Positions 34,243 through 43,957 are shown, counted from the stretch's first letter. The stretch is DNA of 64,000 nt from Alteromonadaceae bacterium XY-R5 (GCA_001660395.1 LXWE01000012.1:28777-92776), one strand, 5' to 3'. Numbers and translations are program-made. The notes: a model not told the origin generated them from the letters alone.

Positions 34243-36483
34243 TTACCAGTCCAATACCTGATGGAATTTCAGGCCAAATTCACTTCTGTCATTGCTGCGC
34301 ATTACGCCAACAAAGCCAGTTTGTACCAGTCGGCCCTGGTCATAGACTTCGTTGAAAATATTTTCGCCATACAGGGTCAGGCGCCAGTCCCCGCCTGCAT
34401 TTTCATAGCTTAGGCTGGCACCGAAAATTTCACGTGAATCTATGGTTTCATAAGGGCTGTAAGCGGTTTGTCCCTGCATCTCATCCCGGAACGAATAGTC
34501 AGCGCGCGCTGTTAGGCTGGCTCCGCCCTCCAGCTCCATCACATAACTTGGGGCAATAGATACCGTCCATTTTGGCGTTAATGCCAGGCTATCGCCTTTG
34601 TTTATGCCGATAACCGAATCATCCACTTCGGTGATCTCTGCATCGATATAACCAACCGCCGCTTTAAGCGATAAACCTTCAATAAGCTGTAGTTGGGTTT
34701 CAATTTCCAATCCCTTGGCTTCGGCTTTTCCGGCATTTTCGACAATAGTGACAAAGCCGCCACCCGAGGTGGTATCAGAAAATGGTAACGCCAAGTCTGT
34801 GTAGTCAGTGAAAAATGCCGACACCATTAGCGTGCTGTGGGCATAAAGCTGACCTTTGAAGCCAATTTCATAGTTCGTTGCGTGGGTTTCGGCAAAAGGC
34901 TCAAACTGGGCTGAGCCGCCAAAGGGGCGCGGCGGTAAGCCGCCGGTCTGATAACCGCGCTGGACCTGGCCATACACATTCAGGTTTTTCGCCAGGCTGT
35001 AACTCAGGTTCACGTCCCAGGTCAGCGCATCTGAGTCGACTTCGCGGTACGCTCTTTCAGCAAACGTCGGGAATAGGGCATTGGCATCTTTGTGATCGTC
35101 CGAGTAACGCAAACCACCCCCTAAAGTTAACTCCTCACTCAGCTGATAGGAGGCATTGGCATAAATGGCATAAGAGTCGGTTTCCTGATGAATATCAAAG
35201 TAACCATAGTCGCCAAAAGAAGGGGTTACACCATCATTTAACAGGCCATCAGGCGTATTCCACGGGCTGAACACCCAGGGACCAGATTCGGTATAGCCGT
35301 CTTCATTAAAGTAATACACACCTGAGACAAGATCCCAGTTGGCAAAGGTAGCGTTAACTTGTAGCTCCATTGAGTACTGATCAGCACCACCTTCCTCGGG
35401 AAATTCAGACAGGTTAAGTGCTGTGGCGTCATCATCCAGGCCACCTTCGTATTCTGAACTGCGGTAACTGGCGATAAACTTACTTTCCAGATGTTCCGAA
35501 AGCTGCCAGTTGGCGGTCGCTGCTGCGCCCCATACTGAGAAGGATGTCGACTCTATGCCTGCAACTGTAGTGGCGAGATCATCTGGGTTATTCGGCAATA
35601 AATCTTCGGATAAACGATAAAATTCACCCACGGTAATGTCGGAGGAATCCAGGGGCTCTGTCAGTTCAATGGTATAAGGTGATTGCCCTGCTTCGTTATC
35701 AACACCATCAAGGGCCAGAACCAGTGAAAAATCCTGACTAGGTTGCCATTTCAGCGCTAAACGCCCACTGACTTCCTGTTCTTCACCGATTTCCTTTTCG
35801 GGATTTGCCAGGTTAATGGCCTTCCCTACGCCATCTCGCTGGGTATAGGCGACACTGGCAGAAACTGCCCATTCTTGATTAATCGCCTTATTGGCATAGA
35901 CATCGGCAGCCAGACGACCGCGGCTACCGGCTTTTACTGTGTAATTTAAGGTGGTGTCATCACCGGGTTGTTTGGTGATGATATTGACTGCCCCACCCAG
36001 GGTATTGCGGCCATACAGTGTGCCTTGAGGTCCTCTGAGCACTTCGACCCGTTCAATGTTGGGTAGGCTGAGGTTGGCGCCCATCTGACGGCCCAGATAA
36101 ACGCCATCGACATACACACCCACGCCTGGATCTGTGGTGATAATGTGATCCTGCAAGCCAATGCCGCGGATAAACACCGAAGCATGGGCGCTGTTACCCA
36201 CGCCATAACGGGTAATGTTGAGATTGGGCACATATTTGCCAATGTCGTCCAGATTACTGATGTTGGCGCTGGCAATATCATCTGCACTTACCGATGTAAT
36301 CGAGGTTGGGCTTTCAAAAATACTTTCGGTACGCTTGCGTGCGGTGACCAGTATGGTATCAAACTCATCGTCACCATCAGCTGCGGGGGCGGTTTGTGCA
36401 TTGGCGGTTGCCATCAGGCTTAAACATACTGCGACTGACAGGCAGGCAGGCGTAAAACGCCTGGTATGGGCGAATAAAGACAT
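34243..36483 (-). CDS. TonB-dependent outer-membrane receptor 1
   Basis: A 746-residue receptor. The signal peptide ends ANAQTA. The plug domain carries a TonB-box-like segment (DTILVTARKRTESIFESPTS), GVGVYVDGVYLGRQMGAN and VEVLRGPQGTLYGRNTLGGA. A 22-strand barrel ends in the expected aromatic-rich tail (FGLKFHQVLDW). The start at 36483 has an AAGGAAT site. It follows receptor 2 by 48 bases, and both end at one terminator. Substrate is unknown; the shared operator-like site before receptor 2 hints at pyrimidine or a related compound. Confidence 0.93.
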   Translation of the reverse strand: MSLFAHTRRFTPACLSVAVCLSLMATANAQTAPAADGDDEFDTILVTARKRTESIFESPTSITSVSADDIASANISNLDDIGKYVPNLNITRYGVGNSAHASVFIRGIGLQDHIITTDPGVGVYVDGVYLGRQMGANLSLPNIERVEVLRGPQGTLYGRNTLGGAVNIITKQPGDDTTLNYTVKAGSRGRLAADVYANKAINQEWAVSASVAYTQRDGVGKAINLANPEKEIGEEQEVSGRLALKWQPSQDFSLVLALDGVDNEAGQSPYTIELTEPLDSSDITVGEFYRLSEDLLPNNPDDLATTVAGIESTSFSVWGAAATANWQLSEHLESKFIASYRSSEYEGGLDDDATALNLSEFPEEGGADQYSMELQVNATFANWDLVSGVYYFNEDGYTESGPWVFSPWNTPDGLLNDGVTPSFGDYGYFDIHQETDSYAIYANASYQLSEELTLGGGLRYSDDHKDANALFPTFAERAYREVDSDALTWDVNLSYSLAKNLNVYGQVQRGYQTGGLPPRPFGGSAQFEPFAETHATNYEIGFKGQLYAHSTLMVSAFFTDYTDLALPFSDTTSGGGFVTIVENAGKAEAKGLEIETQLQLIEGLSLKAAVGYIDAEITEVDDSVIGINKGDSLALTPKWTVSIAPSYVMELEGGASLTARADYSFRDEMQGQTAYSPYETIDSREIFGASLSYENAGGDWRLTLYGENIFNEVYDQGRLVQTGFVGVMRSNDRSEFGLKFHQVLDW

Positions 36484-36531
36484 GGTAATTCCTTTTAAGT
36501 GTAACGGGCGCAAACGCGCCCGTGTAATCGG

Positions 36532-38847
36532 CTAGAAACGACGTTTCACTGTCAGACCAAAGGTTCTGGGTTTGGCGTAAGAAATTTGGGTCGTGCCATA
36601 AAAGCCAGACACATCAAAGCCTATCAGCTCGTGATCTGAGTCGGTGAGGTTGTCCACATAGGCCGCAACTTCCCACAGTTTGAGCTGATCCTGCCAGGTG
36701 ATTCTGGCATCGGCGGCAAAATGGCTTTCTATGGTATGAGCTGTGAAGTTACGGGCATTGTGGTAGCTTTCAGACTGATAAGAACCACTTAACTGTGCCG
36801 CGATACTGCCGCTGCTCAGGTCCCAGGTGTAGCGCACTAAGCCTGAAGCTTGCACCTCAGGGGTGTAAGGCGGGGTGGTATCTTTAAAAATCCCGGACGC
36901 AACTTCTAAGTCCTCCACCACTGCATTGGTATAGGACACGCCCAGCATGACATCCAGGGCCGCTGTGGGATTTAAAAACAGTTCTACTTCGGCACCGCTA
37001 AAATGGGCATCTTCGTTGTAAACGACCCCAGCGTTATTCACCCAGGAGAATGACTGGTAATCTGAATAGTCGTAGTAAAACAAGCTGGCATTCAACTGTA
37101 CTTTGCCTTCCTGCATTGTCAGTTTAGTCCCTGCCTCATAAGACAAGAGCACTTCCGGATCGTAAGTGCTGAAACTGCCACCCAATGGCGCATTGAAGTT
37201 ACCCGCTTTTACTCCACGGTTGATACCTGCGTAATACAGGGTATCGGCATCGGGTTTGTAGTCGAGTTGCAGCTTAGCCGACCACATGGTCTTGTTATTT
37301 TCCAGGTTTACTTCATTCAGAGGTGTCAGGCTGTAATCCACTTCAATCTTGCGATCGTCCGTATTGGCGTTTTGCATTAAACGTCCCCACAGGCTTTTAT
37401 TTTCGCGTACCACGCGTAAACCTGCCACCAGCACTAAATCGTCCTGAAGATCGTAATCGACCTGACCAAACAGCGAGTAAGAATCCGTATCCACTTCGGC
37501 CAGGGTGTTTTGTTCTTCGCCGGCCAAATAGCCACCGGTCGGACTTGCCGCCAATCCTTGTAGGTAGTCGGTTTCAATACCCAGATAATAAAACCCTGTA
37601 ACCCATTTCAGCGCCATGGATTCACCAGACAAGCGCAGCTCTTCACTGTATTGAGTAATGTCTCCATCTGATTGGAAAATCAGCTCGGGTGAAGCGGTTT
37701 GGTCTGAATCCAGGCCAATCACACGGGTGAAGTTTTTGTAGTCGGTCACCGAGGTGAGATGCATGGTGGTAAAGTCGTAATCGAAGGTGGCTGACAGGCC
37801 TTTGGATTTGATCTTGTTCTGATCATCAAAAGCAAAGTCCTTGTTGACCTTCACACCACTGCCATCTGGGTCGATATTGCCGTTGAAATCGCCCCCCTGT
37901 ACCGGACGATAGGGGTCGCCATCGTAGTTACCGTCTACGCAGACGCCGGCCTGAATGGTGTCGCAGCCCATAGGATCGTCGGCGGCATAGATCACATCAA
38001 TCACATTGCCCTCGGCGTCTTTCACTTCGGTGGTATTGACCACCTGATAGGGGCCTTCACTTTTGGTGGTATCGGCCCAGTTGGCGCTGAGTAACAGGTT
38101 GGCATTGGTACCCAAATTGAAATTCAGCTGGGCCCTTAATGCTTTGGTATCGTCGTTGTAGCCATCTTCGCCGCCACCCACTGAGCCTGCACGGGTATCG
38201 GGTGCAGCCCCGTCTTCATATATGTTTTCAAGAATGTTGCCCATCTTGTTCACCAACACAGATAAGCGGCCCTGAACATGTTCGCCCAGTGCGCCAGATA
38301 CGGCGCCTTCAAAGCGCTTTTGTTCAAAACTGGCCAGCGTACCTTCGGCATAGCCTTCGAGCTTTTCTGTGGGTTTAGCGGTGATGGTATTGACCAGGCC
38401 ACCTGTGGCATTGCGGCCAAATAAGGTGCCCTGCGGGCCTTTAAGAATTTCTACCCGATCGATATCGAATAAACCAAAGGTTTGCGCCTGAGTACTGGCC
38501 AGATAACCCCCATCGACGTAAACCGCCACAGGGGCTTCAGCCAGATCTGCATAGTCGTTTTGTACTACACCGCGAATATTAAAGATGGCGCGCTGTCCGC
38601 CAATATCGCCGGCTAAAGAGACACCGGGTGTAAAGGCGATGAGGTCGGTGCTGCTTTCCAGGCCCAAAGCATCCATTTGTTCACCGCTAAAGGCGGTCAC
38701 AGCGATACTGACATCGTTCAGGTACTGTTCGCGCTTTTGTGCGGTGACAGTAATTTTTTCCATGATCACTGAATCTGCGGCATAAGCCGATGGATTGCCC
38801 AGGGCAATACCAATGGCCACAGCACACAGGCTGAGTTGACGTTGCAT
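36532..38847 (-). CDS. TonB-dependent outer-membrane receptor 2
   Basis: A 771-residue receptor with a signal peptide (MQRQLSLCAVAIGIALGNPS). The plug domain carries ITVTAQKREQYLNDVSIAVT and VEILKGPQGTLFGRNATGGL. A beta-barrel ends with AKPRTFGLTVKRRF, the usual terminal Phe. The start at 38847 has an AAGGAAAAC site. A RutR-box-like palindrome lies 145 bases upstream (38992-39007), so it probably heads a two-receptor operon under the same regulator as the F420 and pyrimidine genes. Substrate is not known. Confidence 0.93.
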   Translation of the reverse strand: MQRQLSLCAVAIGIALGNPSAYAADSVIMEKITVTAQKREQYLNDVSIAVTAFSGEQMDALGLESSTDLIAFTPGVSLAGDIGGQRAIFNIRGVVQNDYADLAEAPVAVYVDGGYLASTQAQTFGLFDIDRVEILKGPQGTLFGRNATGGLVNTITAKPTEKLEGYAEGTLASFEQKRFEGAVSGALGEHVQGRLSVLVNKMGNILENIYEDGAAPDTRAGSVGGGEDGYNDDTKALRAQLNFNLGTNANLLLSANWADTTKSEGPYQVVNTTEVKDAEGNVIDVIYAADDPMGCDTIQAGVCVDGNYDGDPYRPVQGGDFNGNIDPDGSGVKVNKDFAFDDQNKIKSKGLSATFDYDFTTMHLTSVTDYKNFTRVIGLDSDQTASPELIFQSDGDITQYSEELRLSGESMALKWVTGFYYLGIETDYLQGLAASPTGGYLAGEEQNTLAEVDTDSYSLFGQVDYDLQDDLVLVAGLRVVRENKSLWGRLMQNANTDDRKIEVDYSLTPLNEVNLENNKTMWSAKLQLDYKPDADTLYYAGINRGVKAGNFNAPLGGSFSTYDPEVLLSYEAGTKLTMQEGKVQLNASLFYYDYSDYQSFSWVNNAGVVYNEDAHFSGAEVELFLNPTAALDVMLGVSYTNAVVEDLEVASGIFKDTTPPYTPEVQASGLVRYTWDLSSGSIAAQLSGSYQSESYHNARNFTAHTIESHFAADARITWQDQLKLWEVAAYVDNLTDSDHELIGFDVSGFYGTTQISYAKPRTFGLTVKRRF

Positions 38848-38991
38848 GTGTTTTCCTTTTTGGCGGTTTAGGGACAACTTCATGTCCCCCTGTTGTTGTG
38901 TTGGGCAATCTGCGTTGCCTGGTATTCGAGGTACAACAGCCAAAAATACAGCAGGGCTCTCCGTAAAATACTTAACCAACTTAATAATTTA

Positions 38992-39007
38992 TTTACCAAA
39001 GAGTAAA
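38992..39007 (-). promoter_or_regulatory. RutR-box-like palindrome (receptor operon)
   Basis: TTTACCAAAGAGTAAA is an imperfect palindrome: 5 of 7 half-site pairs match around a 2-base centre. It shares TTTACCA with the two stronger sites at 46390 and 51605 and lies between receptor 2 and the divergent OmpA-type lipoprotein gene. It is the weakest of the three. Confidence 0.55.
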
Positions 39008-39136
39008 TGTCTATTTGTCGAAGTGATGTTTCATATTTATGAAACTATTAAGCTGGGTAAGGGGTGATGCATGATCAGGCTGGAACAGTATTTGCGATAG
39101 CGTTGGCAATACCAAAGATCACGCAACGAAGAGGTT

Positions 39137-39769
39137 ATGATGAGATATGTGATCCTGATGCTTGTTTTTTCCCTAACATTGGGAGGATGCGCAAATATAG
39201 ACACCGCCAATAACACCCAAAAAGGCGCTGGAATCGGCGCCATTGTTGGAGCGCTGCTGGGTAAGGCAACGGGAGACAATGATAAAAGTCGTTATGTGTG
39301 GGGGGCGGCAGTGGGTGCAATTGCTGGTGGTGCCATCGGTAATTACATGGATCAGCAGGAAGCGGCCTTACGGGAAGAATTAGCCGATACTGGCGTAGAG
39401 CTGGTGCGAGATGGCGACAGCCTGCATTTGATCATGCCCGGCGATATTACTTTTGGCACTAACAGTGCGGCGATAAGTCAGGACTTCTTTCCTGTGCTGG
39501 CAGATGTGGCCAAAGTGCTGAATCAGTATCAGCAGACTACCCTGGTGATCGCGGGTCACACCGATGACAGAGGTAGCGAAGCCTACAACCAGAATCTGTC
39601 TAAACGTCGGGCGGAAGCGGTAAAAGCAAGGCTGATCGTAAATCAGGTCAATCAGGCACGCATGACTACCATTGGCCTGGGCGAATACCAGCCAAAAGTA
39701 GCGAATACTGATGATGTCAGTCGTCAGCAAAATCGTCGGGTCGAACTGGAAATTCAGCCTGTCAGTTAA
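39137..39769 (+). CDS. OmpA-family lipoprotein (YiaD-like)
   Basis: A 210-residue protein with a lipobox (LGGC, Cys18). A glycine-zipper region (GAGIGAIVGALLGKATG, GAAVGAIAGGAIGNYM) is followed by a C-terminal OmpA peptidoglycan-binding domain (IAGHTDDRGSEAYNQNLSKRR and the ending NRRVELEIQ). It probably anchors the outer membrane to peptidoglycan. It is divergent from receptor 2 and shares that intergenic region, so it might respond to the same regulator, but this is not shown. Confidence 0.9.
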   Translation: MMRYVILMLVFSLTLGGCANIDTANNTQKGAGIGAIVGALLGKATGDNDKSRYVWGAAVGAIAGGAIGNYMDQQEAALREELADTGVELVRDGDSLHLIMPGDITFGTNSAAISQDFFPVLADVAKVLNQYQQTTLVIAGHTDDRGSEAYNQNLSKRRAEAVKARLIVNQVNQARMTTIGLGEYQPKVANTDDVSRQQNRRVELEIQPVS

Positions 39770-39883
39770 GTGATGCTGTCGGTAACTGATAACAGCTGAA
39801 TCAATATTAAAATATCATTTAAAAACAATGAACTAAATGTGTTTGTTTAGCGTTTGTTCGATTTTAGGTGGGTGATAGGCAAC

Positions 39884-39917
39884 AAAAAAGGGAGCATGCC
39901 AACTGGAACATGCTCCC
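39884..39917 (-). terminator. Rho-independent terminator of the F420 operon
   Basis: On the minus strand GGGAGCATG / CATGCTCCC (9-base stem) is followed by six T residues, just after the oxidoreductase stop. It ends the cofG...oxidoreductase transcript. Confidence 0.92.
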
Positions 39918-39939
39918 GGATAGCAACAAGGCACGGTTG

Positions 39940-40944
39940 TTACTTAAACTCGGGGATAATCTCCTTGCCATAACGGGCGATGATGTTTTCTTCATCGCCG
40001 TTATCCAGATAGATGTTGAACTGGGTGGTGCCCGCTTCTTTGAGCTGCTGGATTTTGGCAATGTGGTCACTGGCTTCACCCAGTACGCAGAAACTCTTCA
40101 CTATGTCTTCGGTAATAAAGTCCAGGTAAGGGTTGTCGCTTTGACCGTGTTTGGAATAGTCGTAACCGCGGCGTTGTTCGATATAGTCCGTCAGGCTTTT
40201 CGGCACTAAACCGGATTCTGTGCCGTACTGTTCGACGATATCTGCCACATGGTTGCCAACCATGGCCGGGAACCATTTCGTTTTTTCGATACAGGTGGCC
40301 ATATCACCAAAATAGGCAGGCGCAGCCGCCTGTACCTTAAATCCAGACATATCTTTGCCTGCTTTTGCGCCAGCATCTTTACACTGCTGCTGGAACCACT
40401 GGACTAAGCTGGGTTCGGCAATTTGCAATACTACGCCATCGCCATATTCACCCGCAGTCGCCAGCGCTTTAGGGCCATAGGCAGCAATCCACACCGGCAA
40501 GTCGTAACCGACGGCCCAGGGAAATTTTACCGGCACTTCACATTCGCCATAGGTGACTTCGTCACCACGCACCATGGCTTTTACCTTTTGGGTAAATTCC
40601 GCCAAACGCGCTAGATTCGCAGGCTTCTTGCCCATCACGCGCATGGATGAATCGCCACGGCCAAGGCCAATGTCGAAACGGCCCTTGCTCTGGAGCGCCA
40701 GACTGGCGTACAGGCTGGCCGCTAACGACCAGTCACGAATATTAGGGTTGGTCACACAGGGACCAAAACGCATTTTCTCAGTGTGTTCCATACACATGGC
40801 CATGGCGACAAAAGATTCGCGCCACAGAATATGTGAATCGTAAAACCAGCAGTAATCAAAGCCTGCAGCTTCAGCCTGTTTTACCAGGCTTCTGGCGCGG
40901 TCCGGGCTCACAAAGCCTTTAAAGGTTATGCCGAATTCCATCAT
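39940..40944 (-). CDS. Luciferase-like F420-dependent oxidoreductase (candidate pyrimidine reductase)
   Basis: A 334-residue member of the luciferase-like TIM-barrel fold. It begins MEFGITFKGFVSPDRARSLV and has GFDYCWFYDSH, FGPCVTNPNIRDWSLAASLY, SKGRFDIGLGRGDSSMRVMG and WIAAYGPKALATAGEYGDGV, all at the usual F420-binding positions for the family. From memory it resembles the group named after CPS_4043 of Colwellia psychrerythraea, though I could not search. It is the last gene of the F420 operon, 15 bases after npdG. Because the nearby pyrimidine genes lack a classical dihydropyrimidine dehydrogenase, I infer it may reduce uracil or thymine with F420H2. It does not look like the FMN monooxygenase RutA. 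Confidence 0.87.
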   Translation of the reverse strand: MMEFGITFKGFVSPDRARSLVKQAEAAGFDYCWFYDSHILWRESFVAMAMCMEHTEKMRFGPCVTNPNIRDWSLAASLYASLALQSKGRFDIGLGRGDSSMRVMGKKPANLARLAEFTQKVKAMVRGDEVTYGECEVPVKFPWAVGYDLPVWIAAYGPKALATAGEYGDGVVLQIAEPSLVQWFQQQCKDAGAKAGKDMSGFKVQAAAPAYFGDMATCIEKTKWFPAMVGNHVADIVEQYGTESGLVPKSLTDYIEQRRGYDYSKHGQSDNPYLDFITEDIVKSFCVLGEASDHIAKIQQLKEAGTTQFNIYLDNGDEENIIARYGKEIIPEFK

Positions 40945-40959
40945 CTTTTCCTTGTCGAT

Positions 40960-41628
40960 TTAGTGTTGAGGTGCCCATATCCGAATGCCGGCATGACTAA
41001 ACGGAACCGCTTTGGACATATTGATACGAATCAGTATTGGGGTAATCGCCTCAATGCAGCGGGCGCTTTCTGCCAGACCCGCGTTGTAGGCTTCAACCCC
41101 TATCTGTTTAATCAGTGCGATCACTTTTTCCTTGGCGTCGAGCTGATTACCGCACACCAGCACATCACAGTTAATCGCTTGCTCGACCTTATTAAGAGTG
41201 ACGGCGGACACATTGTGTAAGGCGCCAACCACAGCGATTTCATCGCCTAGCAGCGCCTGCGCGGCTTCGGTGGCAGATCCTTCTGGTGGCATGGCTACGG
41301 CTTTTGGATTGCCTTCTGCCAGCGGCACGACGATATCGATGAGAATTTTGTCGCTGAGCAGCGTTTTGAGCTGTTCCAGGGTGGAATTGTGAGCCGCCCA
41401 GGGCACCGACAAAATCACAAACTCGCTGGCTGCAGCCACCGCCGATGCTGTGTCAGCCCCTGAAATGCTGCCGCTATTGGCAGGCAAGGCAGCGTTAAGC
41501 TCACTGGCTAATTCTGCGGCTTTGGCACCATCGCGAGAACCAAGTACGACGTCTACTCCGGCTGCAGCAAAACGCTTCGCCAGTCCTTTTCCCTGTGGGC
41601 CTGTGCCGCCTAAAATGGCAATCGTCAT
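40960..41628 (-). CDS. npdG: F420:NADPH oxidoreductase
   Basis: A 222-residue enzyme that exchanges hydride between NADPH and coenzyme F420. The N-terminal Rossmann motif is [20 protein letters not shown], followed by [20 protein letters not shown] and [13 protein letters not shown]. The start at 41628 overlaps the cofE stop as ATGA; a longer upstream frame would run into cofE. In this operon it would supply F420H2 to the oxidoreductase that follows. Confidence 0.9.
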   Translation of the reverse strand: MTIAILGGTGPQGKGLAKRFAAAGVDVVLGSRDGAKAAELASELNAALPANSGSISGADTASAVAAASEFVILSVPWAAHNSTLEQLKTLLSDKILIDIVVPLAEGNPKAVAMPPEGSATEAAQALLGDEIAVVGALHNVSAVTLNKVEQAINCDVLVCGNQLDAKEKVIALIKQIGVEAYNAGLAESARCIEAITPILIRINMSKAVPFSHAGIRIWAPQH

Positions 41629-42398
41629 TGAAATAAATCCTCTTGGATAGGTCGAAGTAATTCCTGCGCTGAGCTGCATTGGGGTTGCCAATCCAGTCCG
41701 CGAAATATGATCACCGGGCATTTGCCCTGTTTACTCATCAGTAAGCCCGATGCTGCGGCTAACTCGTCGGCCAGCGCCGGTGCGGTGACTTTTAGTGGCC
41801 TGCCCCAGGCATCGGTTTGTCCGGCCATCAGATTCAGTGCCGGCACATTGGCCAGGCCAATGGCGACATTGGTTTGGCCAAGGCGCCAGGGACGACCGAA
41901 GGTATCGCTGATGATCACGCCTAACTGGCATTGAAAATGGTGTTCCAGGCGCGCGCACAGGGCGCGGGCACTGGCATCAGGATCTGTCGGTAAACAAATC
42001 AGCTGGCCGGCTTTATCGGCGTTGGATTCATCCACTGCGGCATTGGCACTGATAAAGCCGAGCCTGTGCTGGGTGATCAGCACGCCTTCGTCGGCTCTGG
42101 GATGTTTGTGGGCGCGCAGTACCCGCGAGGACTGCTGTAATACCAGCTCAACTTTGCGTGGATCTTTATTTAACTCGGCTGCCAGGCTGAGCGCGTTATC
42201 ACTTGGGGTTAGGCTGTCGATATGGACGATGGCGTTTTCGGCTTTGGATACCACCTTTTGTGCAATCACCAGAATATCGCCTTGCTGTAACGGACGTTGC
42301 TGGCTTTCCAGCGCGTCTATCATCAACGCAGCCAGATCATCGCCTGGGCGGATATCCGGCAGATGATCCAGGGTAAACAGGGTTAATGCAGTCATCAT
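41625..42398 (-). CDS. cofE: Coenzyme F420-0:L-glutamate ligase
   Basis: CofE adds the glutamate tail to F420-0 with GTP. The 257-residue protein contains [60 protein letters not shown] and [20 protein letters not shown], all family blocks. It is a stand-alone ligase: the C-terminal nitroreductase-like domain that mycobacterial FbiB uses to reduce dehydro-F420 is absent. cofC lies 6 bases upstream and npdG overlaps its stop. Confidence 0.93.
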   Translation of the reverse strand: MMTALTLFTLDHLPDIRPGDDLAALMIDALESQQRPLQQGDILVIAQKVVSKAENAIVHIDSLTPSDNALSLAAELNKDPRKVELVLQQSSRVLRAHKHPRADEGVLITQHRLGFISANAAVDESNADKAGQLICLPTDPDASARALCARLEHHFQCQLGVIISDTFGRPWRLGQTNVAIGLANVPALNLMAGQTDAWGRPLKVTAPALADELAAASGLLMSKQGKCPVIIFRGLDWQPQCSSAQELLRPIQEDLFQ

Positions 42399-42404
42399 GT
42401 ATCC

Positions 42405-43013
42405 TCAAGCCAACATGGCTTCGGGCAGTTGGGCGAGATCATCTGGATAATCGATGTCCTGGCTTAAATGCTTGAGCAACATGGCATAACAAGGCAAACG
42501 GCGCTGCGCTGCATACTGGCGGTGGATCAGCGATGAGCGTGGCCCAAAACTAAATGGAATGGCATTGGGCGGAGAGGTAAGTAGCGCATTGGTGCCCAAA
42601 TCCTGACTGGTACCTATCACTACCCCTTTTTGCATCGGTAGTGCATTTATCAATGATTGCAGCTCAATCGGATCAAGGTGGGCGATATCCGCCGGCAATA
42701 CCAACTGGCAATCAAATCCCTGTTGCAGGCTCCACTGGGTGCCCGCATTTAACGCGCTATTTAATCCACTGCCTTCTGTTTCTATCAGCACTTCGCAGCC
42801 ATGCTCACGGCTAAGGCTGGCAATGGTATCTGAAGGTGTGACTACCAGTATGTGTAGCTGTGGAAAATGCTGTTGTAATACGCTGATGGTCTGGCGAAAC
42901 AGGGCAATAGCTAAGTTCATGCGCTGTTCACGCCCCAGCGCTTTGGCTAGACGCTGCTTGCTTAAGCGCGGGTCTTTCATGGGGATCAGCACGTTAATGC
43001 GTTTGTCGTTCAT
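42405..43013 (-). CDS. cofC: Phospholactate/phosphoenolpyruvate-type guanylyltransferase
   Basis: CofC activates a three-carbon phospho-acid with GTP before transfer to the deazaflavin. The 202-residue protein begins NVLIPMKDPRLSKQRLAKAL and has LVLPADIAHLDPIELQSLIN and ALLTSPPNAIPFSFGPRSSL, typical of the family. Homologues use 2-phospholactate, phosphoenolpyruvate or 3-phosphoglycerate; sequence alone does not tell me which is used here. It overlaps cofD by four bases (ATGA). Confidence 0.9.
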   Translation of the reverse strand: MNDKRINVLIPMKDPRLSKQRLAKALGREQRMNLAIALFRQTISVLQQHFPQLHILVVTPSDTIASLSREHGCEVLIETEGSGLNSALNAGTQWSLQQGFDCQLVLPADIAHLDPIELQSLINALPMQKGVVIGTSQDLGTNALLTSPPNAIPFSFGPRSSLIHRQYAAQRRLPCYAMLLKHLSQDIDYPDDLAQLPEAMLA

Positions 43014-43957
43014 GCCAGACTCCCCTGCTGTTGTGCCAGACCGACGATCAGTTCCATCAACTGGCTTTTTTCTGCGTCCGTTTGCATCAGGGTATTGGTG
43101 CTGAAAATATCCAGTCCCATATTGCGTAAAAGGGGCGAATCTTGCTGATCCTGCTGGTGGATCACCAGGCCATCGGCATAGTGCTGGTAAAACTCACCTA
43201 TGCCTTCATTGCCAGCGCTGTAGCCCATGCTGAGCATCAGCCTGTCGGCTGGGCCTTTCACGGTTTTGCCGCCAATCAGGGGGGATATGGCCAGCTTGTA
43301 GGCGTGACTTTGTTTGAGTGCCCGTTGCAGGTTTTTAATCGATAGCATAGGCGCGATGCTTAGCAGCGGGTTACTGGGGGCAAACAAGATGATGTCGGCT
43401 TGTTCTACAGCACTTAACACTTCGTTAGTGACGCGGGCCTGTTCGCAACCCTGATAACGAATATCGATAATCTCGGGCGCACAGCGCTGGCGTACAAAAT
43501 AATCCTGAAAACTCAGCCAGCCTTCACTGCTGCGCAACTTGGTTTGCAGAATATGGTTGGTCACCGGCAGCAAAGGCACTTTCACGCCTAATTGCTGGGC
43601 CAGTGTCAGCGCGATTTGGGTGGCATTTTTGCCTAACGCTTTTTGCTGGCTGCGGAAAATATGGGTGGCAAAATCCAAATCGCCCAGCTGCATCCAGGTA
43701 TCGCATCCCAGCGCTTTGAGCTGATTCAGTACCACCTGGCTATCCCCTTCTAAGCCCCAGCCTTGCTGACGATTAATTTTTCCCGCCAGAGTGTAGGTCA
43801 GGGTATCCATATCCGGTGACACCCACAGGCCATGAAAGGCTTCGTCATCTCCAACATTGCCGACTATGGTCAGCTGACTGGCATGGCGTGATAGGTAAAG
43901 GCCAAGCGCAGCCTTTGCCCCGCCAACGCCTCCAGCAAATAAAACGATACGACTCAT
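43010..43957 (-). CDS. cofD: 2-phospho-L-lactate-type transferase (F420-0 synthesis)
   Basis: CofD transfers the activated phospho-acid to FO to make F420-0 or a variant. The 315-residue protein starts MSRIVLFAGGVGGAKAALGL and contains VGDDEAFHGLWVSPDMDTL, LLPVTNHILQTKLRSSEGWL and FAPSNPLLSIAPMLSIKNLQ, as in CofD/FbiA. It overlaps both neighbours by four bases. Confidence 0.95.
   Translation of the reverse strand: MSRIVLFAGGVGGAKAALGLYLSRHASQLTIVGNVGDDEAFHGLWVSPDMDTLTYTLAGKINRQQGWGLEGDSQVVLNQLKALGCDTWMQLGDLDFATHIFRSQQKALGKNATQIALTLAQQLGVKVPLLPVTNHILQTKLRSSEGWLSFQDYFVRQRCAPEIIDIRYQGCEQARVTNEVLSAVEQADIILFAPSNPLLSIAPMLSIKNLQRALKQSHAYKLAISPLIGGKTVKGPADRLMLSMGYSAGNEGIGEFYQHYADGLVIHQQDQQDSPLLRNMGLDIFSTNTLMQTDAEKSQLMELIVGLAQQQGSLA

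Noticed and set aside
34423..34438. TTTCACGTGAA core resembling parS
   Set aside because: Only the central 11 or so bases match. The flanks differ at four positions, and it lies inside a receptor gene far from the origin.
39940..40944. Oxidoreductase as RutA (pyrimidine monooxygenase)
   Set aside because: Its sequence blocks are those of the F420-type luciferase-like group, it lies in an F420 operon, and the other rut genes are absent.
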